DNA of 64,000 bases from Chelativorans sp. ZYF759 (GCF_012911015.1 NZ_WVVV01000007.1:150627-214626); one strand, 5' to 3'; shown: positions 44,881 through 54,565, numbered from the stretch's first letter. Translations and numbers: made by a program. The notes: generated by a model from the sequence alone, not told the origin.

Positions 44881-45290
44881 CGGGCGGCCGCCCCCTGGCC
44901 GCCAAACGCGCCAGCCGAGTAGGTGCCGTCACCTTCCGATTTCTGGATGGCGCTCTGGATGATCGAGGCCACTTCCGAAACCGCATTCAACTGAGCCCGG
45001 ATCGCCTGTTCGTTCCGCTCGAGCTTCTCGCGCAGACGGACCATGCCGTCCCGGTGCTCGGGACGCAGTTCGTCCGGGCCCATGCCGCGCATCGCCTTCG
45101 TTAGCTCATAGAGGTAGCGGCTCTTGCGGATGTTCGACTGCTTGATGTCGAAATTGACATCCGTGCGGATGGCGAGGGTCTCCCGCTCGATAGCTTCCTC
45201 GATGCGGCCGATGATCGACACCAGGCTCACCGGGGATGCGTGCGAGGCTGTGTGGCCGGGCAGGGGCTGGCTTGGTATGTGCATGTTCAT
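44877..45290 (-). CDS. FlgN-like flagellar chaperone candidate
   Basis: A 137-residue, mostly helical protein. ISIIGRIEEAIERETLAIR-type helices and KAMRGMGPDELRPEHRDGMVRLREKLERNEQAIRAQLNAVSEVASIIQSAI give the long amphipathic pair seen in FlgN chaperones, which hold FlgK and FlgL before export. Rhizobial genomes carry a protein of this type downstream of flgJ. The overall similarity to enteric FlgN is weak, so the name is tentative. It lies 10 bp after flgJ and overlaps the membrane protein gene by 4 bp. Confidence 0.6.
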   Translation of the reverse strand: MNMHIPSQPLPGHTASHASPVSLVSIIGRIEEAIERETLAIRTDVNFDIKQSNIRKSRYLYELTKAMRGMGPDELRPEHRDGMVRLREKLERNEQAIRAQLNAVSEVASIIQSAIQKSEGDGTYSAGAFGGQGAAAR

Positions 45291-45300
45291 GTTGAGGAAC

Positions 45301-45834
45301 TCATCCTTGTTTGCGGTCCGTAAGGAGACCGTCGTTCTTCCCTAGCGAGTCGCCGATCTGGCGTTGGATTTCATGCACGATGGCGTGTGAGGTCAGGTTG
45401 CTGGTCTCTTCGGCACGCTTCTGGTCCGCTGCGGCGGCGTTACCTGCCTGGCCGCGCGCGTAGTAGTCGGTGAGGATCCGGTCCGCGATCCCGATACCGC
45501 CCGCCTTGGCCAGCTGGTTGGCGAGCTGCTCGGCCATCATCGACTTCCACATCCCACCAGCAAGGCCGTTACCGAATACCGCCTCATTGTCTTCCGGCAG
45601 CATGTTCTCGAGGAAGGATTGCAGAACGAAGGCCTCGAATTGCTGGAACGGTCCTGCCGGGGCGCTCGCTCTGGCTGTGCCTGCGGGAGACGCATCCAGC
45701 GTCGCGGCGAAGCTGGTCGCTGCGGGCGCCTGGCTGGCATAGGATGAAAGCCGGTCGCGCGCCGCCTGAACCCTGTCTGGGTCTGCGGCGCGGGCCACAT
45801 CCATGATGATATCGGTTGGAAGCGAGACGGCCAA
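45301..45834 (-). CDS. flgJ: Rod-binding protein FlgJ, short form
   Basis: A 177-residue protein with the Rod_binding domain of FlgJ in its middle: FQQFEAFVLQSFLENMLPEDNEAVFGNGLAGGMWKSMMAEQLANQLAKAGGIGIADRIL at about residues 64-122. It lacks the C-terminal glucosaminidase of enteric FlgJ, as usual in alphaproteobacteria. The separate lytic transglycosylase gene at 55444 may supply the wall-cutting function. It caps or chaperones rod assembly in the periplasm. It belongs to the leftward fliR-distal part of the cluster. Confidence 0.85.
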   Translation of the reverse strand: MAVSLPTDIIMDVARAADPDRVQAARDRLSSYASQAPAATSFAATLDASPAGTARASAPAGPFQQFEAFVLQSFLENMLPEDNEAVFGNGLAGGMWKSMMAEQLANQLAKAGGIGIADRILTDYYARGQAGNAAAADQKRAEETSNLTSHAIVHEIQRQIGDSLGKNDGLLTDRKQG

Positions 45835-45871
45835 CGGTTCCCCACCCTGTAACTTTATCTGTTGCGACCAT

Positions 45872-45897
45872 AAGCCTGCTTAGCTTGTGGCAGGCTT
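45872..45897. repeat. Hairpin between the FliJ-like gene and flgJ
   Basis: AAGCCTGC (45872-45879) and GCAGGCTT (45890-45897) form an 8-bp stem with a 10-nt loop, overlapping the stop codon of the FliJ-like gene. There is no T-tract, so it may reduce read-through into flgJ rather than stop it. Confidence 0.4.
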
Positions 45898-46285
45898 ACT
45901 TGCGTGAAGCGCGGGCGCGATCCAGGCCTTCAAGCTGTTCCTTCTCGCTGCGCTGGCGGTCGTCCATCTGCCTGGCCTCGCGATAATTGCGCTCGACAAT
46001 GTCGGTTCGCGCATTGGCCTGGGCCAGGCGCTCTGCCTCCACTCTCGCATTGGCCAGATGCTCCATGCGCAACTGGTTCGCCCGCGCGATGCGGCGGTGG
46101 TAGATTTCGGGGAACAGGTCCGACAGGGAGTCGTCGCGTCCGACACGCTGCATGATGTCCTCGGCTTCGCGCTCCGCGGCGATCGCTCCGGACAGGAGCA
46201 TGGCATGGCGCGTCTCGTGCAGTCGCTTCAGCTGTTCCTGAAGCGCCAGCACCTTTTTGAGCCGGTCTTTGCGCGATTGGGCCAT
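45896..46285 (-). CDS. Charged coiled-coil protein in the flagellar cluster, FliJ-like
   Basis: A 130-residue protein, almost entirely charged helix (KDRLKKVLALQEQLKRLHETRH at the N-terminus, then long Arg/Glu-rich stretches to EQLEGLDRARASRK). Length and coiled-coil character resemble FliJ, although another FliJ-type gene lies beside ctrA. It overlaps the end of fliR by 2 to 3 bp if the ATG at 46285 is used, and TTG 46291 is an alternative start. It may be a chaperone or escort for export substrates. Confidence 0.65.
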   Translation of the reverse strand: MAQSRKDRLKKVLALQEQLKRLHETRHAMLLSGAIAAEREAEDIMQRVGRDDSLSDLFPEIYHRRIARANQLRMEHLANARVEAERLAQANARTDIVERNYREARQMDDRQRSEKEQLEGLDRARASRK

Positions 46286-46287
46286 CG

Positions 46288-47046
46288 TCAACGTCCGATC
46301 GTGGTGGGAATGAAGCCATCGGCCATGAGGCTCAGCATCGGGGAAATGGCGAAGTACATCATCACCAGGGCGCCGGCGATGACGAAGGGCAGCGCCACGA
46401 AGTAGATCGGGATCTGCGGCGTCAGCTTGTTCACCAGGCCGATCGCCAGATTGACCAGGATCGCATAGGCGATGAAGGGGCTGCCGAGGCGGACCATCAC
46501 GAAGAACGCGTCGGAGATCGTGTCGACGAGGTTCATCAGCGCGATGCGCGGATCGAAAAGCGCCTCCAGCGGCATGACCTCATAAGTGTCCACCAGCGCG
46601 TGGATCACGGCGTGGTGGAAGTCGAGCGTGAACAGGATCATCAGCGCCGAGAAGGAAATGATGGCGGCCAATGGCGATTGCGGATCGCTTTCCTCGACGG
46701 CCACACCCGCCATGGCGTTGAACCCCGAGACCATCGCGATGACCGAACCTATGAACTGGACCGCCAGCAGATAGTAGCGGGCCACCAGCCCGATCGTGGC
46801 GCCGATCAGAAGCTCCGACCCGATCAGGGTGAAGAGGTGGCCCGCTCCCGCGCCGACATGGGGCACGATCGCCTCCCACAGATGGACGAACATTGCCATG
46901 CTGACGGCGACGGCGATGAACAGCCTCGCCTGCATGGGGACCCTGGCGCTCGACAGGCCCGGCATGAGCATGAAGCAGGCGCCGATGCGGCAGAAGGCAA
47001 GGAAGATTGCCAGCAGTGCGGTCTCGACTGTCACCTCAGCGATCAT
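46288..47046 (-). CDS. fliR: Flagellar export protein FliR
   Basis: A 252-residue integral membrane protein of the type III export gate. About six hydrophobic helices are visible. LAIFLAFCRIGACFMLMPGLSSARVPMQARLFIAVAVS is the N-terminal FliR signature, and SPFIAYAILVNLAIGLVNKLTPQIPIYFVALPFVIAGALVM the C-terminal one. With FliP and FliQ it builds the export pore. It lies 30 bp downstream of flhA in the same leftward unit, the normal rhizobial order fliQ-flhA-fliR. Confidence 0.95.
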   Translation of the reverse strand: MIAEVTVETALLAIFLAFCRIGACFMLMPGLSSARVPMQARLFIAVAVSMAMFVHLWEAIVPHVGAGAGHLFTLIGSELLIGATIGLVARYYLLAVQFIGSVIAMVSGFNAMAGVAVEESDPQSPLAAIISFSALMILFTLDFHHAVIHALVDTYEVMPLEALFDPRIALMNLVDTISDAFFVMVRLGSPFIAYAILVNLAIGLVNKLTPQIPIYFVALPFVIAGALVMMYFAISPMLSLMADGFIPTTIGR

Positions 47047-47076
47047 GCCACCTGTCCTGCGACGGGGTCGGTCCCG

Positions 47077-49164
47077 TCAGGAAATCGTGCCCAGTACCTT
47101 GACCTCGACGCCGCGGGCGATCTCGACGTGGCTGAGCACCGGCAAGGTCGGGAACAGTCGCTCGATGACCATGCGGACATAAGGGCGCGCTTCGGGGGCG
47201 GTGACGAGCGCGAAATGCCGGCCGCCATCGATGTGCTTGCGAATTGCCTTGGTCGCCTCCTCGCCGAACTCCTCGAGCTGGCGGGGGTCGATGTCGAACT
47301 CGCGGATCTCGCCTTTCGGGTCGCGCTTGAGCGCCTGATGGAAGGCGAGGTCCCAGCGATTGCCGAGGCGCAGGACGTCGAGCGAGCTGCCTTCGGTGAG
47401 ATCGCCGCAAATCTGCTGTGCCATGCGGATGCGCACATGCTCCACGATCTGCTCCGTGCGTCGCACATGCGGCGCGATTTCTGCGACCGCCTCGATGATG
47501 AGATGCAGGTTGCGGATCGACACGCGTTCCGCCAGCAGGAGCTTGAGGACCGCCTGGAAGCCCGGATAGGAGATGTGGGTGGTGCAGATATCGTCGACCA
47601 GCTTCTTGTATTCGGGATCGAGCCGGTCGATCAGCAGCTTCATGTCCTTGTAGGACAGCAACTGGGGAAGGTTGTTGCGCACGACCTCGCTCAGATGGGT
47701 GAGCAGCACGGACATGTTGTCGGCATAGGAGAACTTGTCGCGCTTGAGGTCGTCGGTAAAGGTCTCCGGCACGGAATAGGCGCGCATGCCAAAAGCCGGC
47801 TCGCGTACCTCCTCGCCCGGAATCTCCGGCACCTCGCCGCCCCCGATCAGCACCATCACCTCGCCCACCCGCATGTCGTATTCGGCCACGACCGTGCCGT
47901 GGATCTTGATGCGGTAGGTCTTGGGCTGGATGGTGAAATCGTCGGTCAGCTTCACGTCGGGGACAACGAAGCCGTATTGCTGGGCGAACTTCTTGCGCAT
48001 CTTGCCCATGCGGAAGGCCAGCTCCTGATGCGAGGTGAGGAGCCGCGTGGAGAGCTGCTTGCCGATGAGAAGTTCGATCTCCGCCGTGGCGAGCGAGTTC
48101 TTCAGCGAGTTCTTCTCTTCCTCTTCCTTGGTTCGCTCCTTCTCGGTCTCCACCGCCTGGGCGCTTTCTTCGGCGCGCCGACGGCGCAGCGGCACGAGAT
48201 AGGCGATCGTCGCCATCGCGCCGCCGAGGACGAGGAAGGGCAGGGCAGGAAGACCCGGCATCAGGGCCAGAACGAAAAGCAGCATGGCGGCGACGAAGAG
48301 CGCGCGGGGATACGCGCCCAGCTGACCGAAAACCGCCTTGTCGGCGGAGCCGCGCGTGCCGCCCTTGGAGACCAGCAAGCCTGCGGCCAGCGACACGACG
48401 AGCGCCGGGATCTGCGTGACCAGGCCGTCGCCGACCGACAGTTTGACGAAGACGTCCGCGGATTCCGCCATCGACATGCCGTGGCGCGAATAGCCGATGG
48501 CGATGCCGCCGATGATGTTGATGGCGGTGATGATGAGGCCGGCGATCGCGTCCCCGCGCACGAATTTGGAGGCACCGTCCATGGAACCGAAGAAGGAGGA
48601 TTCCTCCTCCAGCTCGCGGCGGCGTGACTGGGCCTCCTTCTCGTTTATGAGGCCGGCCGAGAGGTCGGCATCGATCGACATCTGCTTGCCCGGAATGGCA
48701 TCGAGGGTAAAGCGTGCCCCGACTTCCGCGATGCGCGTCGCGCCCTTGGTGATGACGACGAAGTTCACCACGATGAGGATCAGGAAGACGATGAGGCCGA
48801 TGACGAAATCGCCCGCCATGACGAGGTTCTGAAACCCGCCGATGACGTGGCCGGCGGCGTTCACGCCCTCGTTTCCGTTGGCCAGGATCATGCGGGTGGT
48901 CGCGATGTTCAGCGACAGCCGCAGCATGGTGGCGATCAGAAGAATGGTCGGAAAGGACGAGAAGTCGAGCGGCCGCTGGATCCAGAGCGCCACCATGAGA
49001 ATCAGAACCGACAGCGCGATGGAAAACGCCAGTCCCACATCGACCATGAACGCCGGAATGGGCAGGAACAGGACTGCCAGGATGATGAGGATGCCGACAG
49101 CGAGGCTGACGTCGCGCCATTGCCTCGGTGCCGCTGGCGCCATAGCGATATCGTTCAATGCCAT
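47077..49164 (-). CDS. flhA: Flagellar biosynthesis protein FlhA
   Basis: A 695-residue core of the export gate. Eight transmembrane helices occupy about residues 20-310. The FHIPEP-type region [15 protein letters not shown] (here [18 protein letters not shown]) and [48 protein letters not shown] are diagnostic. The C-terminal cytoplasmic domain (about 350-695) docks export chaperones. The frame opens at 49200, but [10 protein letters not shown] at 49164 has a GGA site and gives the normal length. A 23-bp element shared with fliF and flgE precedes it. Confidence 0.97.
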   Translation of the reverse strand: MALNDIAMAPAAPRQWRDVSLAVGILIILAVLFLPIPAFMVDVGLAFSIALSVLILMVALWIQRPLDFSSFPTILLIATMLRLSLNIATTRMILANGNEGVNAAGHVIGGFQNLVMAGDFVIGLIVFLILIVVNFVVITKGATRIAEVGARFTLDAIPGKQMSIDADLSAGLINEKEAQSRRRELEEESSFFGSMDGASKFVRGDAIAGLIITAINIIGGIAIGYSRHGMSMAESADVFVKLSVGDGLVTQIPALVVSLAAGLLVSKGGTRGSADKAVFGQLGAYPRALFVAAMLLFVLALMPGLPALPFLVLGGAMATIAYLVPLRRRRAEESAQAVETEKERTKEEEEKNSLKNSLATAEIELLIGKQLSTRLLTSHQELAFRMGKMRKKFAQQYGFVVPDVKLTDDFTIQPKTYRIKIHGTVVAEYDMRVGEVMVLIGGGEVPEIPGEEVREPAFGMRAYSVPETFTDDLKRDKFSYADNMSVLLTHLSEVVRNNLPQLLSYKDMKLLIDRLDPEYKKLVDDICTTHISYPGFQAVLKLLLAERVSIRNLHLIIEAVAEIAPHVRRTEQIVEHVRIRMAQQICGDLTEGSSLDVLRLGNRWDLAFHQALKRDPKGEIREFDIDPRQLEEFGEEATKAIRKHIDGGRHFALVTAPEARPYVRMVIERLFPTLPVLSHVEIARGVEVKVLGTIS

Positions 49165-49219
49165 TCCAGCCGCTGCGCTCCCACGCCGATTGCCCGGCAC
49201 CAGGCCGGATTTCGACTGA

Positions 49220-49242
49220 GAGACTAGCGGGTCAAACTTGCG
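49220..49242 (-). promoter_or_regulatory. Shared flagellar promoter element upstream of flhA
   Basis: Read on the minus strand: CGCAAG, 12 nt, GTCTC. It lies 56 bp before the flhA start in the 103-bp fliQ-flhA gap. The same layout occurs before flgE (54566-54588) and fliF (62205-62227). A separate flhA promoter is implied. Confidence 0.6.
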
Positions 49243-49267
49243 CGAGGATGGGAAGGAGCGCCGAGGC

Positions 49268-49534
49268 TCAGAAGCCCGTCTCGATGCGCTGGAAGATCAC
49301 GGTGGTGAACGCGTTGATCTGGCCGCCGACGAAGGGGCCGGAGAAGGCCACTGCCAGCATGATGGCGACGATCTTCGGGACGAAGGTGAGGGTGATCTCC
49401 TGCACCTGCGTCAGGGCCTGCACGAGGGCGATGCCGACGCCGACCACCATCGCGACCACCACCGCCGGCCCGGAAGCCGTCAGCACGGTCCAGATCGCGA
49501 ACTGGACGATATCGAGGGCATCGGCCTCGGTCAC
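49268..49534 (-). CDS. fliQ: Flagellar biosynthesis protein FliQ
   Basis: An 88-residue membrane protein with two helices (about residues 13-37 and 50-75). The sequence [57 protein letters not shown] is typical FliQ. Together with FliP and FliR it forms the export gate core. It is 3 bp after flgD, so the two are cotranscribed. Confidence 0.95.
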   Translation of the reverse strand: MTEADALDIVQFAIWTVLTASGPAVVVAMVVGVGIALVQALTQVQEITLTFVPKIVAIMLAVAFSGPFVGGQINAFTTVIFQRIETGF

Positions 49535-49537
49535 GGA

Positions 49538-49972
49538 TCAGGCAGTTTCTTCTTCGTCGCCGGGAGCCTGGCCCGGGGCGCGGACCTCGATGCCCGGCTC
49601 GATCAGGACCTTCTCGCCACTTTCGAGGACGGCAATGACGCCGTCGGAGTAGAGCTTCACCTCTTTGACGATGCCGGAGACTTCACCGCCGGCCGAAGTG
49701 ATCTCCTTGCCGATCATCGCGGTGGCCTGGGTCAGGGCCGAGGCCTGAAGGATGTTGTCCAGCTTGGCGTTGATCTGCACCGACTGCTCGACCTGCGAGA
49801 ACGCGGCCAGCTGGGCGACATACTCGGTCGATTCCATCGGGCTGGTCGGGTCCTGGTTCTTCATTTCGGCGACCAGGAGCTTCAGGAAGGCGTCATAGTC
49901 GACCATGTTGGAGGAGGTCGCCGATGTGAAGTTCGCGGGCGACGTGCTGCTGGTGGCGGATACGGGGTCCAT
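49538..49972 (-). CDS. flgD: Flagellar hook assembly protein FlgD
   Basis: A 144-residue scaffold needed to polymerise the hook. The N-terminal signature YDAFLKLLVAEMKNQDPTSPMESTEYVAQLAAFSQVEQSVQIN is the conserved FlgD block. It is a short alphaproteobacterial form without the C-terminal Ig-like domain of enteric FlgD. The C-terminus is acidic. It lies 4 bp downstream of flbT and 3 bp upstream of fliQ. Confidence 0.94.
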   Translation of the reverse strand: MDPVSATSSTSPANFTSATSSNMVDYDAFLKLLVAEMKNQDPTSPMESTEYVAQLAAFSQVEQSVQINAKLDNILQASALTQATAMIGKEITSAGGEVSGIVKEVKLYSDGVIAVLESGEKVLIEPGIEVRAPGQAPGDEEETA

Positions 49973-49976
49973 GCGT

Positions 49977-50429
49977 CTATTCTCCTATGGCGATCGGGCG
50001 AGGTGTGGAAGCCGATCGTTCCAACTGCGGGTCACTGACGCCATCCACGAGCTCGTTCTCGAGATCGAAGAAGTTGCGCAGCAATCTGAGCGCTTCGAAG
50101 ACCTGGCCCTCTGCGACGAGCTGGTCGACATGCTTCAGGGCGGATTGAACCCGTGCATCGGGGTAGCATCCGAGGACGAGCGGAAGCGACGTCCGGAACA
50201 GCTCCTTCGCGCTCACGGCGTCGCCCGGCGTCATCAGCATGACCTGAATGATGAAGTAGAGCTGCCGCAGCGGCGTCACCGCCTCTTCCGGCTGCATGAC
50301 GTGGGCTTCAAGCAGGAAGTCCACGTCGTTCAGAAACTCCAGCGAGACCTTCCTGTCCGTCTTGAGGACGGCGCCGTTGACGTAGATCTTCTCGTTGGGC
50401 TTCAGGCTGATCTTCAGCGTCTTTCTCAT
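49977..50429 (-). CDS. flbT: Flagellum biosynthesis repressor FlbT
   Basis: A 150-residue protein that in alphaproteobacteria binds the 5' region of flagellin mRNA and controls its stability or translation, linking flagellin synthesis to hook assembly. LKISLKPNEKIYVNGAVLKTDRKVSLEFLNDVDFLLEAHVM and PLRQLYFIIQVMLMTP are the family blocks. It overlaps flaF by 4 bp (ATGA), the usual flaF-flbT pairing. Flagellin mRNA made from 62-64 kb is the likely target. Confidence 0.95.
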   Translation of the reverse strand: MRKTLKISLKPNEKIYVNGAVLKTDRKVSLEFLNDVDFLLEAHVMQPEEAVTPLRQLYFIIQVMLMTPGDAVSAKELFRTSLPLVLGCYPDARVQSALKHVDQLVAEGQVFEALRLLRNFFDLENELVDGVSDPQLERSASTPRPIAIGE

Positions 50430-50773
50430 TGCATTCCGTCCCGGATGATCTGGGAAACCTCGATCAGCCCCTCGACATTGTCCGAGCGGCCCTGGCGGAT
50501 CTCCTCGGCCTCACGCAACAGCCAGAGGCCGATCGAAATCAGGTTGGCGCGAAGCTCCTTGGGCAATGCGTTCTCGGGATTTCCCAGATCCTCCACGAAC
50601 AGCGTCCAGACGCGCCTCAGGAAGATCAGGGCCTCGATGGTCTCGCGCGACTGCAGTCCGACTTCCCGTGCCTCGACCAGCATGTCGATCGAGCGCGTCA
50701 GGAGCTGCTTTTCCCGATCCCTGGCATCGGCAACCGAATCTGATTGGATCTCGGCATAGGAGAATTGATACAT
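50426..50773 (-). CDS. flaF: Flagellar biosynthesis regulator FlaF
   Basis: A 115-residue helical protein that positively controls flagellin synthesis and secretion, acting opposite to FlbT. The N-terminal YQFSYAEIQSDSVADARDREKQLLTRSIDML and the central FVEDLGNPENALPKELRANLISIGLWLLREAE are the FlaF signature. It overlaps flbT by 4 bp and follows flgL by 40 bp. Length is typical. Confidence 0.94.
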   Translation of the reverse strand: MYQFSYAEIQSDSVADARDREKQLLTRSIDMLVEAREVGLQSRETIEALIFLRRVWTLFVEDLGNPENALPKELRANLISIGLWLLREAEEIRQGRSDNVEGLIEVSQIIRDGMQ

Positions 50774-50813
50774 GATCCGTCTGTCTTCCTGGCTGCGGTT
50801 CAGTTCGTTTGGG

Positions 50814-51863
50814 TCATCCGAGGAACCTGACGAGGCTCAACTGCTGGATGCGTGAAGTCAGCGTGTAGGACACCTCGATCTGCGTGAGCAGGCTGGTGAT
50901 GCGGGACGAAGCCTCGTAGGGATCGACACCCTCGAGGTCGTTGATGTTCAGCTTGAAGAGATCGATCTGCATGGAAACGCGCTCGCTGGCGCTGGTCACC
51001 CGCTGCTGGATGATGCCGACCTCAGCCTGGGAAGAGCCGAGCATCGCCACCGCCTCGCCAAGTCCTGCCACCGACCGCTCTATCGCTGCCCTGGCAACGT
51101 TGTCCTGGATAGCGCCATCAAGGAAGAAGGAAGCGAACGAAGCGGCCATGACCAGCTTCTTGATGCCCTCTTCATTCGCGCTGATGGAGGCCTTCGAGGT
51201 TTCCGAAAGGGTGATGCGGGCACTGATTGTCTGGTCAGAGGCCGACGACCAGTTGGTGCCCCAGCCGGGCCCGTCGAATTCATCGGCCTCCAGCTGGTCC
51301 ATGAAGTCGTTGAGTTGCTGGGCCGTTATGCCGGCCGCAAGTGGATCGGAGATCGCAAAGCCGAAGGTCGCCTGAAAGGCGGTGTCAAAAGCGGCACGCG
51401 CGGTGGAGCCGGGCGCATCGAAATCGGCAAGCGGTTTATGGTCGGTATTGATGCCCGCGAATAGATACTCGCCGTTTTGCGTCGTGTTGAGGATCGACGT
51501 GATCGTGCTGAGCGCCGATTTGGCCTGGTTGCGCGGTATCGTCTGATCGGTCGGTCCGCTCAAGGCTGTGGTCAGAGCGGGCATCAGATCGTTGGCGATG
51601 TCGGTGAGTTGGACCAGGCTCGTCTGCGTGGAGGCAAGCCGCGCGGCGGCGAGGCCGTTGGAATCCAGTAGCGCGCCCAGACGATCGACGTCGCGCGACA
51701 GCGAGATCGACTGCCCGGCGCGCGCACCCAGCTTGAGCCCGGCGTCGGCCACGCGCATGGTCACGACCTCCTTCTCGGCCTTAACCAGATCGGCCTGCAT
51801 GCGCATCATCTGGTAGCGCATGGCTTCGGAAATGGCGTGGGAGGAGACGAACGAGGCCTTCAT
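50814..51863 (-). CDS. flgL: Flagellar hook-associated protein FlgL (HAP3)
   Basis: A 349-residue junction protein between hook and filament. Its flagellin-like ends are visible: the N-terminal helix MKASFVSSHAISEAMRYQMMRMQADLVKAEKEV and the C-terminal SSRITSLLTQIEVSYTLTSRIQQLSLVRFL coiled-coil. The middle is variable. The frame opens at 52079, but ATG 51863 gives the natural N-terminus and lies 4 bp after the flgK stop. FlgN-like proteins chaperone it. Confidence 0.92.
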   Translation of the reverse strand: MKASFVSSHAISEAMRYQMMRMQADLVKAEKEVVTMRVADAGLKLGARAGQSISLSRDVDRLGALLDSNGLAAARLASTQTSLVQLTDIANDLMPALTTALSGPTDQTIPRNQAKSALSTITSILNTTQNGEYLFAGINTDHKPLADFDAPGSTARAAFDTAFQATFGFAISDPLAAGITAQQLNDFMDQLEADEFDGPGWGTNWSSASDQTISARITLSETSKASISANEEGIKKLVMAASFASFFLDGAIQDNVARAAIERSVAGLGEAVAMLGSSQAEVGIIQQRVTSASERVSMQIDLFKLNINDLEGVDPYEASSRITSLLTQIEVSYTLTSRIQQLSLVRFLG

Positions 51864-51867
51864 GACG

Positions 51868-53295
51868 TTACCTGACCGAGTTGAGCAGCGTGGCGAGCAT
51901 GTCGTTGACCGCTTGAAGCATCCGCGCCGAGGCCGCATAGGAATGTTCCAGATCGAGCAGCATCGCCATTTCCTGGTCGATGTTGACGCCCGTCTGGTTC
52001 CACAATGCCTGCTCCGTGCGCATGAGCGTGGCGCCCTTGTTCTCCATCGCGAAGTCCGCCGCCTTGCGGTTGCCTTCAAGCCAGCCCACGGATTCGGTGG
52101 AGAAGTTCGTCAGGCTGCCCTCCGCGAAAAGCCCTGCGGCGGGATCGAAATCCATGTCGGATTCAAGAGCATCCAGATAGGCCAGCAAAGTGTCCGAAAA
52201 TGACGCCGCGCCTGACGGGTTGAGGTTCACCGTGGCGCCGTCGCGCAGGGCTTCCGGATTGCCACCCTGTTGTGAATCATAGGCAGGGTTGATCCGGATC
52301 ATCCCGGCCAGACCATCGATGAGCGTGGTTCCTGGGAACGGACCGGTCGATGTGAAGAGGCCGGGAATACCGCCTGCCTCGTCCTCCGCAAAGGCGAGGA
52401 TCAGCCCACGCGCCATCTCGTCGAGCTGGGCCTGCTGCTTGACGGCGACATCCTCGCGCAACTGGATCATGGCTGCCAGCTTGCCCGAGGCGGTCGTGTT
52501 GGCCCCCTTGCCCGCGGCGATGGGCACGCCGTCGATGCGGATGGGCTCGCCGCTCATGCCGGCTTGATAGGCGATGGTCGAGTCGAAGGTGACCTTGCGG
52601 GGAATGGTCTCGAACAGCGTCGCGCCATCACTCGTGGTGATGACGATATCGTTCTGGCCGCGCACGATCGTCGAGATCGAGACGTATTCCGAGATGTCCT
52701 TGAGCAGCTTCTCGCGCTGGTCGAGTGCGTCCGAGATGTCGCGGCCCATGCGGGTCCCGTTGATGACTTCGGCGTTGACCTTTTCGAACTGCCCGAGAAG
52801 CGTGTTGAGCTCATCGACCGCCGTGCTGATCTGCCGGTCCATGTCGGCGCGCATGGTCTGGATTTCGCGGCTGCCCTTGTTCAGCGATGAAACCACTGCG
52901 CGGGCTGACTCGACGGCCGATTCAGCGAGGTTTCGATTGGAGGGATTGGAGGAGTAAAGCTGCATGGCCTCCTGCAGCTTGCCAATCATCTTGGCCGGCG
53001 AGGTCATGCTGTCGGGGCCGTTGACCGACAGGCCGATCCGGTCGAGGCCGGACATGAGGAAATTCTGTCCGCTGAAAGCCGAGAGAGCCGACAAGTTCTG
53101 GCGGAAGAGGGATTCGTCTGCCAGGCGCTTCACATTGAGAATGCGCGCGCCTGGCGCCATGGAGATCGTCTGGGCGAGCCGGCGGGTATAGTTGGGGTCG
53201 TTGGCGTTGGAAATGTTGGTGGCGACGACACTCGTCTGCCGGGACGTGTTCATCAATGCGTTTTGCGCGGTTCCCAGCGCCGATGTCAAAGACAT
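51868..53295 (-). CDS. flgK: Flagellar hook-associated protein FlgK (HAP1)
   Basis: A 475-residue hook-filament junction protein. The N-terminal MSLTSALGTAQNALMNTSRQTSVVATNISNANDPNYTRR is the HAP1 rod-like motif, and the C-terminal QEMAMLLDLEHSYAASARMLQAVNDMLATLLNSV the D0 helix. It is shorter than enteric FlgK, as usual in rhizobia. The stop is 4 bp before flgL, so both are translated from one message. It follows flgE by 31 bp. Confidence 0.94.
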   Translation of the reverse strand: MSLTSALGTAQNALMNTSRQTSVVATNISNANDPNYTRRLAQTISMAPGARILNVKRLADESLFRQNLSALSAFSGQNFLMSGLDRIGLSVNGPDSMTSPAKMIGKLQEAMQLYSSNPSNRNLAESAVESARAVVSSLNKGSREIQTMRADMDRQISTAVDELNTLLGQFEKVNAEVINGTRMGRDISDALDQREKLLKDISEYVSISTIVRGQNDIVITTSDGATLFETIPRKVTFDSTIAYQAGMSGEPIRIDGVPIAAGKGANTTASGKLAAMIQLREDVAVKQQAQLDEMARGLILAFAEDEAGGIPGLFTSTGPFPGTTLIDGLAGMIRINPAYDSQQGGNPEALRDGATVNLNPSGAASFSDTLLAYLDALESDMDFDPAAGLFAEGSLTNFSTESVGWLEGNRKAADFAMENKGATLMRTEQALWNQTGVNIDQEMAMLLDLEHSYAASARMLQAVNDMLATLLNSVR

Positions 53296-53326
53296 GTTTC
53301 AAGCCCCATCGTGCCCCGCCGGCACG

Positions 53327-54532
53327 TTACCTCTTGAGATTGACCAGCACGTCCAGGAGGTCGGATCCTGTCTGGAAGATTTTCGAGTTGGCCGTGTAAT
53401 TGCGTTGTGATTCAATCATGTTGGTCAGCTCCTCGGCGATATCGACGTTGGAGCCTTCGAGCGCGCCGGATACGACGGAGCCAAACTGGCCGCTCTCGGG
53501 AAAACCGATCTTGATGTCGCCCGAATCCGGGCTCTGGGTGTAGACGTTGCCAGGCAGCACCGCGAGCTGGTCCGGGCTCTGCACGGAGGCAAGCGGAATG
53601 CGGAAGAGAGGCTTTTCCGCACCGTTCTTGTAGAGCGCGCTGACGACGCCGTTGCTGCTGATCTTGACTTCCTGGATCTGGCTCGGCGCGCTGCCGCTGA
53701 CGAAGGAGGTCGCCACGTTATAGCCCGTCGCGAACTGCGTCATGCTGGACAGGTCGAGGGTCACCTGAGCGGCAGGGCCAGGAATTGCCGTGCCGGGAAT
53801 ATCGAAAACGATGGCGTCGCTAGATGCGGCATCCAGCCGGCCGGTCGTAGGATCGAATAGCAGGTTCTCGCTTTGCAGGGAGTTGCCCGCTTCATCGAAG
53901 ATCTCCAGCGTCCACTCGTTCGCGGCGGCCGTTTTCGTGAATATCAGATCCACAATCTGCTTGCGGCCCATGTGGTCGTAGACCACCAGCGACGATTTCT
54001 CGGTGTCGCCATTCACCGCATCGGCCGGCAGGTTGGCGGCGAAGACGCCCGTCTCGGAGACTTCCGCCGACAATTCCGAATCCGCGATCGAGATGATCTC
54101 CAGCCCGTCGAAGCCGTTGGCGACGACGGCGGGGTTGCCATTCTCGTAGCTGTAGCCGGTCAGGTAGAAGCCGGCCGCATTGACGAGGCGGCCCTGGCCG
54201 TCGGGGACGAAGGTGCCGGCGCGTGCCAGGAAGGGTGATCCGGAAGAATCCTTCACCACGAAGAAGCCGTCGCCGTTGATGGCGAGGTCGTTCGAGGAGG
54301 CGGTGAACTGCAGCGGTCCCTGCTGGGAGATGGCGTAGCGCACGCTCGTCTTCACGCCGCCGGAATTGTAGTTGCCCTGCGTTCCCGGGATGATGAGGGA
54401 AGAGAACTCGGTATAGGCCCGCTTGTAGCCCGTGGTATTCGAGTTGGCGATGTTGTCGGCCACGGTTGCGAGACGATTGGCCTGTGCCGCCATTCCCGAC
54501 ACGCCGGTGCGCATCATTCCATAAAGGCCCAT
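53327..54532 (-). CDS. flgE: Flagellar hook protein FlgE
   Basis: A 401-residue hook subunit. The N-terminal MGLYGMMRTGVSGMAAQANRLATVADNIANSNTTGYKRAYTEFSSLI contains the ANSNTTGYK rod/hook motif, and the C-terminal GALEGSNVDIAEELTNMIESQRNYTANSKIFQTGSDLLDVLVNLKR is the ANS-type helix of hook proteins. The central part is variable and surface exposed. It heads the flgE-flgK-flgL-flaF-flbT-flgD-fliQ unit and has the shared promoter element 34 bp upstream. Confidence 0.95.
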   Translation of the reverse strand: MGLYGMMRTGVSGMAAQANRLATVADNIANSNTTGYKRAYTEFSSLIIPGTQGNYNSGGVKTSVRYAISQQGPLQFTASSNDLAINGDGFFVVKDSSGSPFLARAGTFVPDGQGRLVNAAGFYLTGYSYENGNPAVVANGFDGLEIISIADSELSAEVSETGVFAANLPADAVNGDTEKSSLVVYDHMGRKQIVDLIFTKTAAANEWTLEIFDEAGNSLQSENLLFDPTTGRLDAASSDAIVFDIPGTAIPGPAAQVTLDLSSMTQFATGYNVATSFVSGSAPSQIQEVKISSNGVVSALYKNGAEKPLFRIPLASVQSPDQLAVLPGNVYTQSPDSGDIKIGFPESGQFGSVVSGALEGSNVDIAEELTNMIESQRNYTANSKIFQTGSDLLDVLVNLKR

Positions 54533-54565
54533 CGAAGTTCTCCTCGTGATTTGGACGCTGGTGCC

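Noticed and set aside
46600..48627. Long plus-strand open frame of 675 codons opposite fliR and flhA
   Set aside because: It is composed of His/Asp/Gly-rich repeats without family motifs, and it lies antisense to well-conserved flagellar genes.
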